A DNA stretch of 18,374 nt from an uncultured Clostridia bacterium (GTDB taxonomy: Bacteria; Bacillota; Clostridia; Oscillospirales; Acutalibacteraceae): NCBI GenBank assembly GCA_937898195.1, contig CALEJD010000026.1, positions 1 through 18,374 on the forward strand, read 5' to 3'. Below are positions 15,423-18,374 of this stretch, one piece after another (the stretch's first letter is position 1; every line of letters starts with the position of its first letter). Under the pieces are notes generated by a model. The model searched no databases and was not told the origin of the DNA. It saw nothing but the letters and a program-made list of their open reading frames with translations. The position numbers and the translations under genes are program-made.

Positions 15423-15761
15423 TTATTCCGCTGTTTCAGGTGCTTCAATGTCGTCAACATCTGCACCAAAGAGGACAGCAACCTCTGCCGCGCTTCTGCC
15501 TGTAATTTCCTTCGCATTGTCAAGAAATGTCTGTTCGGGCATTGCGTACAGCTTTTTCGCTACTGTTGAGGACTTGACGTAGCAAACCTTTACACGGTCA
15601 GTTTCAACAGCGTTCTTGACAGCCTTCATCAGCTTTTCGGGTGTTTTGTAGGTACGAGGAAGTTCACCAACATTGTCGAAGGTTTCCTCGGTCTCTACGT
15701 CAATGCAAAGCGCCGTGTACTGTGTAACTGTCATTGTGCGAGACATAATAGGTTTACGCAT
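15423..15761 (-). CDS. 112-aa early protein, paralogue of the 17654-17944 gene
   Basis: ATG 15761 is preceded by AAAGGTGGTGA; the frame extends 60 codons further but into the structured leader, which is not coding by appearance. The protein begins MRKPIMSRTMTVTQYTALCI, contains LPRTYKTPEKLMKAVKNAV and KKLYAMPEQTFLDNAKEI, and ends in an acidic tail. This pattern (strand-forming N-terminus, KLxKAVK helix, KLYxMxxxxFLxxAKE helix) is common among small proteins of Gram-positive phages of this type. It is the first gene of the replication operon behind the strongest promoter in the window. A phi29 p6-like DNA-organising role would fit its place, but this is inference. Confidence 0.82.
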   Translation of the reverse strand: MRKPIMSRTMTVTQYTALCIDVETEETFDNVGELPRTYKTPEKLMKAVKNAVETDRVKVCYVKSSTVAKKLYAMPEQTFLDNAKEITGRSAAEVAVLFGADVDDIEAPETAE

Positions 15762-15902
15762 ATTTTTCACCACCTTTCGCAAAGATTTTGGAGAACCTTT
15801 AAAGCTCGCGCGCTCCGTAGGTTCATTGCGGCGCGGGAACAAGAAACCGCACCGCTTTACAGAAATGAGGTAAGGAAGGAAAACCAATGGTATGATTTCC
15901 AC
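15762..15902 (-). promoter_or_regulatory. Structured 5' leader of the replication operon
   Basis: About 140 nt separate the predicted transcription start from the first ATG. On the minus strand two hairpins form: GCGGUGCGG with CCGCGCCGC (15855-15847, 15836-15828; 9 bp, one G-U, 10-nt loop), then GAACCU with AGGUUC (15824-15819, 15798-15793) enclosing an AGC/GCU stem. The tract is GC-rich in an AT-rich genome. No T-run follows either hairpin, so they are not terminators. Possible roles are transcript stability, binding of a regulator, or control of translation. Confidence 0.6.
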
Positions 15903-15908
15903 TCTCTT

Positions 15909-15937
15909 ATTATAACATATTATAGGGCATTTGTCAA
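15909..15937 (-). promoter_or_regulatory. Strong consensus promoter of the replication operon, with UP-like element
   Basis: On the minus strand TTGACA (15937-15932) and TATAAT (15914-15909) are perfect and 17 bp apart, with an extended -10 TG. Upstream, 15942-15970 is an A/T-rich tract holding two direct copies of TTCAGAAA plus T-runs (plus-strand sense), positioned where an UP element would contact the polymerase alpha subunit. Transcription should start near 15902. Confidence 0.92.
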
Positions 15938-15978
15938 GCAAATTCAGAAAATTTTTTCAGAAATTTTTAAGTGCTTGA

Positions 15979-15991
15979 TTAGATAATCTAA
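15979..15991. promoter_or_regulatory. 13-bp perfect palindrome upstream of the replication promoter
   Basis: TTAGATAATCTAA is a perfect inverted repeat around a central A. It sits between the stop of the upstream gene (15992) and the UP-like tract. It could be an operator or part of a weak terminator; sequence alone does not decide. Confidence 0.45.
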
Positions 15992-16234
15992 CTATTCTGT
16001 GTCCGACAAAATGTAAATCGGAAATTCAAAATCAATAAGATTTTCATCAATTATTTGTTTCAGTTTTTCCCTTATTTTGGTTTCTACTAAAACAGGATAT
16101 GTGCGATAAATGTGTCGGTCACTGTCAAAATCAGGATATATGCAAAGTGCTTGTACATATCCGTCTGCCCAAAGTTCAGCTTCTTCCTCTACCATTCGAG
16201 AACGTTTGAACGAACTTTTGATAGCATCTTTCAT
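15992..16234 (-). CDS. Small acidic early protein (80 aa)
   Basis: ATG 16234 overlaps the stop of the membrane-protein gene (ATGA), with AAAGGTGGTGA upstream. The sequence starts MKDAIKSSFKRSRMVEEEAE, has a central segment YPDFDSDRHIYRTYPVLVET and ends FEFPIYILSDTE. It looks soluble, alpha/beta and acidic, with no recognised motif. It is the last gene of the early group before the replication promoter. Family unknown. Confidence 0.75.
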   Translation of the reverse strand: MKDAIKSSFKRSRMVEEEAELWADGYVQALCIYPDFDSDRHIYRTYPVLVETKIREKLKQIIDENLIDFEFPIYILSDTE

Positions 16235-16392
16235 TTTTCATCGTCACCACCTTTGTTGATGTAGTATAACAGGATTAGTATGCCCATTGCGCCAATCAGA
16301 ATAAAAGAAACAGCGGGTGCATTTTCTATGAAAAAGAGGGACATAAGAAACAGTAAAAGTGATGTGGTCAAAAGTCTTTCAGGTTTACGCAT
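16231..16392 (-). CDS. Small two-helix membrane protein (53 aa)
   Basis: ATG 16392 follows AGAGAGG, and the stop forms an ATGA overlap with the next gene. The protein begins MRKPERLLTT and contains two hydrophobic segments, about residues 7-22 (SLLLFLMSLFFI) and 25-45 (APAVSFILIGAMGILILLY), joined by a very short turn, and ends INKGGDDEK. This is a hairpin of two membrane helices with charged ends. Phi29 makes early membrane proteins that anchor replication (p1, p16.7), and small holins have similar shape. Its place among early genes favours the first, but nothing in the sequence decides. Confidence 0.75.
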   Translation of the reverse strand: MRKPERLLTTSLLLFLMSLFFIENAPAVSFILIGAMGILILLYYINKGGDDEK

Positions 16393-16591
16393 TTTTCTTT
16401 ACCTCTCTTTCAAGATATTCGATAACTCTTTCAACGTCATCACAACACCATTTGTGTGGACAACTGTCACAAGGCTTGTCCTCGTTCCCGCAACCGCTTT
16501 GTGCGATAAAGGTTTCAAACCCTGTGCGGAAGATGTGAAGAAGCTGTGTGTAATCTTCTTTGCTGTAATTGCTTGCGCGTACTGTAATCAT
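16385..16591 (-). CDS. Small cysteine-cluster protein (68 aa)
   Basis: ATG 16591 has AAAGGAG with an 8-nt spacer. The N-terminal half is helical (SKEDYTQLLHIFRTGFETF), then a compact cluster CGNEDKPCDSCPHKWCCDD gives C-x6-C-x2-C-P-x3-CC, followed by a charged helix ending VKKNA. The cluster suggests a bound metal ion. The gene overlaps the next start by 8 nt. It resembles the small Cys proteins at 11006 and 11459 in the C-x2-C core, though overall similarity is low. Function unknown. Confidence 0.78.
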   Translation of the reverse strand: MITVRASNYSKEDYTQLLHIFRTGFETFIAQSGCGNEDKPCDSCPHKWCCDDVERVIEYLEREVKKNA

Positions 16592-16799
16592 TTGGTACTC
16601 CTTTCAACCAAATTCAAGCGCCTGCAACGCTCAAAATCGGACTTTGTTTTTTCAAAAATTTTTGCCCAGTTTTTATAAAAATGGGTGTTTATTTAATAAG
16701 GTAAGAATTTTTAAATGCAGGTTCAAACCTTAATTAAATATGTGTGTAGGGATTTTGCGGAAAAAGGAAAAGCATTTTCCAAAATTTTCCTATATGAGT

Positions 16800-16847
16800 G
16801 GGCGCTTCACCGCTTTACCACTTTAGCACTTTTTCGTTTCACCATTT
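16800..16847 (-). repeat. Six degenerate 8-bp tandem repeats
   Basis: Read on the plus strand in eights: GGGCGCTT, CACCGCTT, TACCACTT, TAGCACTT, TTTCGTTT, CACCATTT. On the minus strand the consensus is about AAGTGGTA. Related AAGTGRTR words recur on the plus strand further right, so the array may be one end of a larger binding region. Confidence 0.65.
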
Positions 16848-16912
16848 TAATGCGCTGAAGTCCCTGTATTCCGATAGGAATAGAAGGATATATCGAGCTT
16901 TCAAGTGGTGAC

Positions 16913-17003
16913 GATTTGCACTGATAACACGATAACAATTTACCATAATAAAGTGATACAGTTTTAACGTGGTAGTGTGATATTGTTTGAATGTATAATG
17001 ATA
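16913..17003 (+). repeat. Cluster of GTGRTA / GATAACA motifs with 8- and 24-bp spacing
   Basis: Copies seen: GTGGTG at 16915, GATAACA at 16923 and 16931 (8 bp apart), GTGATA at 16953, GTGGTA at 16969, GTGATA at 16977 and ATGATA at 16998. Distances of 8, 16 and 24 bp recur. This could be an array for a DNA-binding protein. Confidence 0.5.
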
Positions 17004-17066
17004 TCAACAGTTTCACCAACTTTCAGAAAATTGTTAGCGCTTTAAAGTGTGTAAACGGTGACGCGG

Positions 17067-17099
17067 AAAATTCCCGCCTATTTGTCATATAGGCGGGAA
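17067..17099 (-). terminator. Terminator of the 17127-17591 gene
   Basis: An 11-bp perfect stem TTCCCGCCTAT (17071-17081) with ATAGGCGGGAA (17089-17099) around a 7-nt loop. On the minus strand it is followed by TTTTCC (17070-17065). It lies 28 bp past the stop of the leftward gene. Confidence 0.75.
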
Positions 17100-17126
17100 A
17101 AGTTTATTATAATAAGATGTATTATA

Positions 17127-17591
17127 TTAGGTGCATACCGCGTCAAGCTGTTTTACATATAGCTTGTTTAAATAATATTCTAATACTATGAAATTATCGG
17201 ACTTTATACCCGACGGGTATTGAATATAAATTTTATCGCTTTTACCTTTACGGCGATATACGTTGCTGTCGCTGTATGCGATAATTCCGCGGCTATTTGT
17301 ATATCCATTTAAGCGGGTGTTCATACCTTTGCAGTAATCGTGTATAAACTTACATATATGCTGTTGTGTTGTGGCGCTGTAATAGTTGTAAACAAACAGC
17401 ACGCCGCGTTCGATATCATACCACGCGACAACAGTACTATAAGATTGTAGCACGATTATATCACTATATACATAAACCTTTGCTGTACAATAGCGTAACC
17501 TTTCAACTTTTACAGGCGTTTCAAATGCGCGTCTAATATTCCAAAAACCAAACGCTTTAGAAAATAAATTGATGTACATTGAATATGTCAT
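17127..17591 (-). CDS. 154-aa protein of unknown function, SYxTVVAxYD type
   Basis: ATG 17591 follows AAAGGGG. The central part IIVLQSYSTVVAWYDIERGV followed by YNYYSATTQQHICKFIHDY matches a pattern I know from uncharacterised small proteins of Gram-positive phages (a 'SY-T-VA-D ... YS-TT--H---F' signature). The N-terminus is basic and aromatic and the C-terminus is Lys/Tyr-rich. There is no membrane segment. The gene stands alone: a terminator follows it, a hairpin precedes it, and both hairpins share the 13-bp word ATAGGCGGGAAAA, so it may be an independent cassette. Confidence 0.75.
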   Translation of the reverse strand: MTYSMYINLFSKAFGFWNIRRAFETPVKVERLRYCTAKVYVYSDIIVLQSYSTVVAWYDIERGVLFVYNYYSATTQQHICKFIHDYCKGMNTRLNGYTNSRGIIAYSDSNVYRRKGKSDKIYIQYPSGIKSDNFIVLEYYLNKLYVKQLDAVCT

Positions 17592-17611
17592 AATATAATT
17601 CCCCTTTCAAT

Positions 17612-17645
17612 ATAGCAATAGGCGGGAAAATCCCGCCGTTGCTAT
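17612..17645 (-). terminator. Strong hairpin between two early genes, sharing its core with the 17067-17099 terminator
   Basis: ATAGCAA/TTGCTAT (17612-17618, 17639-17645) and GGCGGGA/TCCCGCC (17621-17627, 17631-17637) stack with a 2x1 interior loop and a 3-nt loop. It begins 9 bp after the stop of the 17654 gene. On the minus strand no T-run follows, so it may be a processing or mRNA-stability hairpin, or a factor-dependent stop, rather than a classic terminator. Confidence 0.6.
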
Positions 17646-17653
17646 TCAGATTT

Positions 17654-17944
17654 TTACTTTTCAATAACCTTTCTGTTTTCGTCAAGTTCTTTGGCGACTG
17701 TAAGAAATTCCGCTATTGTACACCCGTAAAGTTTTGTGATAGTCTCTTTGTTGGTGATAGATACAATAGGGTTTTCCGCTGTCTGTACATTTTTCTGTAA
17801 GTAAGCAAGTAACTTTGTGTTGTCGTTACTTTCAAAAGGAATTGTGAATTCCTTTGTGCTTACTGTCGCGGTGTTAATATCACACACCAAAGCGTTTACT
17901 TTGGTATAAGATATTTCTCTTGTAAACATTTTTTCTCTACTCAT
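17654..17944 (-). CDS. 96-aa early protein, paralogue of the 15423-15761 gene
   Basis: ATG 17944 has AGAAAGG upstream. The order of features equals that of the 112-aa protein at 15423: a basic start (MSREKMFTREISYTKVNALV then CD), a strand-rich middle, a helix with KLLAYLQKNVQ, then ITKLYGCTIAEFLTVAKEL. Aligned by eye, many hydrophobic positions and the KLYxxxxxxFLxxAKE signature coincide. It ends at VIEK without the acidic tail. Two members in one small genome suggest a DNA-associated or regulatory role, but that is inference. Confidence 0.75.
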   Translation of the reverse strand: MSREKMFTREISYTKVNALVCDINTATVSTKEFTIPFESNDNTKLLAYLQKNVQTAENPIVSITNKETITKLYGCTIAEFLTVAKELDENRKVIEK

Positions 17945-17987
17945 ATTATTGCCTTTCTGCTATTTTGAGTTAGCACACTCTATTACT

Positions 17988-18033
17988 GTGGCTATGCCAC
18001 TGGTAGTAGTTTTATTTATAGTCGCAACTACCA
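17988..18033. promoter_or_regulatory. Two adjacent inverted repeats upstream of the 96-aa gene
   Basis: GTGGCTATGCCAC (17988-18000; 5-bp arms, 3-nt centre) is followed at once by TGGTAGT...ACTACCA (18001-18007, 18027-18033). On the minus strand a possible -10 TATAAA lies between the arms of the second repeat, but no good -35 is present. They could be operators or small RNA hairpins in the gap between two early genes. Confidence 0.4.
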
Positions 18034-18046
18034 AACGACGCCTTGC

Positions 18047-18301
18047 CTATATGTCCTTACGATATAGCGCTTTTATTCTGTCGTTATATCTATCTAACAA
18101 TTTAAACTCATTAAAGGTTATTATATTATTTGTGTGCATTGCGCTAATCATACCGTAATTTGTAATTAATGTACCTCTTAATAATGTATGATATTCAGAA
18201 CGTGCATTTTGTCCGAATATTGAAATATTCCGTCTTTCATCATTCCACATTTCAAACGACTCCTTTATTTGTTCTGCTAATACTTTTACAATAAATTTCA
18301 T
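18047..18301 (-). CDS. Unrecognised early protein (84 aa)
   Basis: ATG 18301 is preceded by GAGGT with a 10-nt spacer. The sequence begins MKFIVKVLAEQIKESFEMWN, is mostly helical and charged, and ends DRYNDRIKALYRKDI. There is no motif or membrane segment. It lies at the head of the visible early genes, closely behind the end of another frame. Family unknown. Confidence 0.65.
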   Translation of the reverse strand: MKFIVKVLAEQIKESFEMWNDERRNISIFGQNARSEYHTLLRGTLITNYGMISAMHTNNIITFNEFKLLDRYNDRIKALYRKDI

Positions 18302-18321
18302 AGCTTTTTTACCTCATTTCA

Positions 18322-18374
18322 TTAATAGTAATTTTCAAGATTTGCAGTTAATAATTGATATGTGTATGCGGTCA
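18322..18374 (-). CDS. 3' end of a further leftward gene, cut by the window edge
   Basis: One minus-strand frame is open from the window edge to TAA at 18322-18324, giving the C-terminus TAYTYQLLTANLENYY. It ends 20 bp before the next start, with that gene's ribosome binding site in the gap, as in the other tightly spaced genes. Only 17 codons are visible, so this is tentative. Confidence 0.4.
   Translation of the reverse strand, partial: TAYTYQLLTANLENYY

Larger units (their letters stand above)
16592..17066. other. Gene-free tract with A-runs, inverted repeats and short direct repeats
   Basis: I see no credible gene here. From 16592 to 16800 the DNA is A/T-rich with phased A/T runs (likely curved), a palindrome-like hairpin CCCA...TGGG at 16665-16685, an imperfect palindrome AGGTTCAAACCT near 16719-16730, and a hairpin GGAAAA/TTTTCC at 16766-16780. 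From 16800 on come short repeats with an 8-bp period and repeated GTGRTA motifs (separate entries). I found no consensus promoter for the gene at 16591. The tract could be a regulatory or nucleoprotein-binding region. Confidence 0.6.

Noticed and set aside
15762..15941. N-terminal extension of the 112-aa protein
   Set aside because: It would begin upstream of the -10 element and cross the hairpin leader; ATG 15761 has a strong ribosome binding site.
16280..16678. A 132-codon rightward frame over the early genes
   Set aside because: It lies opposite the membrane and Cys-cluster genes, which have good ribosome binding sites and ATGA coupling; there is no promoter or ribosome binding site for this one.
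16665..16685. Hairpin CCCA...TGGG as a terminator
   Set aside because: The stem is mostly A-T with a mismatch and has no T-run on either strand; kept only as a note in the gene-free tract.
16807..17019. A 70-codon leftward frame across the repeat tract
   Set aside because: It needs a TTG start, has no ribosome binding site, and its sequence follows directly from the 8-bp and GTGRTA-type repeats; it is more likely non-coding.

Overview
This window is most of the genome of a small podovirus of the phi29 type (Picovirinae / Salasmaviridae-like). It encodes a protein-primed family B DNA polymerase with a terminal protein directly upstream, a gp16-type packaging ATPase, and scaffold, capsid, tail-knob, connector and lower-collar genes in the same order as phi29 genes 7 to 11. 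The host is most likely a low-GC Gram-positive bacterium (Bacillota), and the protein types look like those of gut Clostridia phages. The signs are strong GGAG-type ribosome binding sites, consensus sigma-A promoters and standard stop codons. Both window ends cut through a gene, so neither genome terminus is visible. No holin or lysin is seen; those genes probably lie beyond the left edge.

Layout. (1) Positions 1-9608 are the late structural operon, transcribed leftward from a consensus promoter at 9647-9675. In order of transcription it holds an unrecognised 453-aa protein, a scaffold-like protein, the major capsid protein with two C-terminal Ig-like (Big_2) domains, an intrinsic terminator, the tail-knob protein, connector, lower collar, a tail-fibre/appendage protein with ten repeats, a 42-aa protein and an incomplete protein. 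(2) Positions 9696-10998 are a divergent rightward unit: a consensus promoter, the packaging ATPase, then a 110-nt structured RNA that folds like phi29 packaging RNA (pRNA) with two complementary loops, then a terminator. (3) Positions 11006-15761 are a leftward replication operon with a strong promoter at 15909-15937 and a structured leader. It encodes a small protein, an SSB candidate, a terminator, the terminal protein, the DNA polymerase and four small genes linked by 4-nt overlaps or short gaps. (4) Positions 15992-18374 hold small leftward early genes, including a two-helix membrane protein, a cysteine-cluster protein and a paralogue of the 112-aa replication-operon protein. They are interrupted by a 535-bp gene-free tract (16592-17126) rich in short repeats.

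How it works together. The terminal protein and polymerase would replicate linear DNA by protein priming. The capsid and scaffold would assemble on the connector. The ATPase and pRNA, made from one rightward transcript, would form the packaging motor. Tail knob, collar and fibre would complete the virion. The most notable observation is the pRNA-like element, placed immediately downstream of its partner ATPase rather than at a genome end as in the Bacillus phages.
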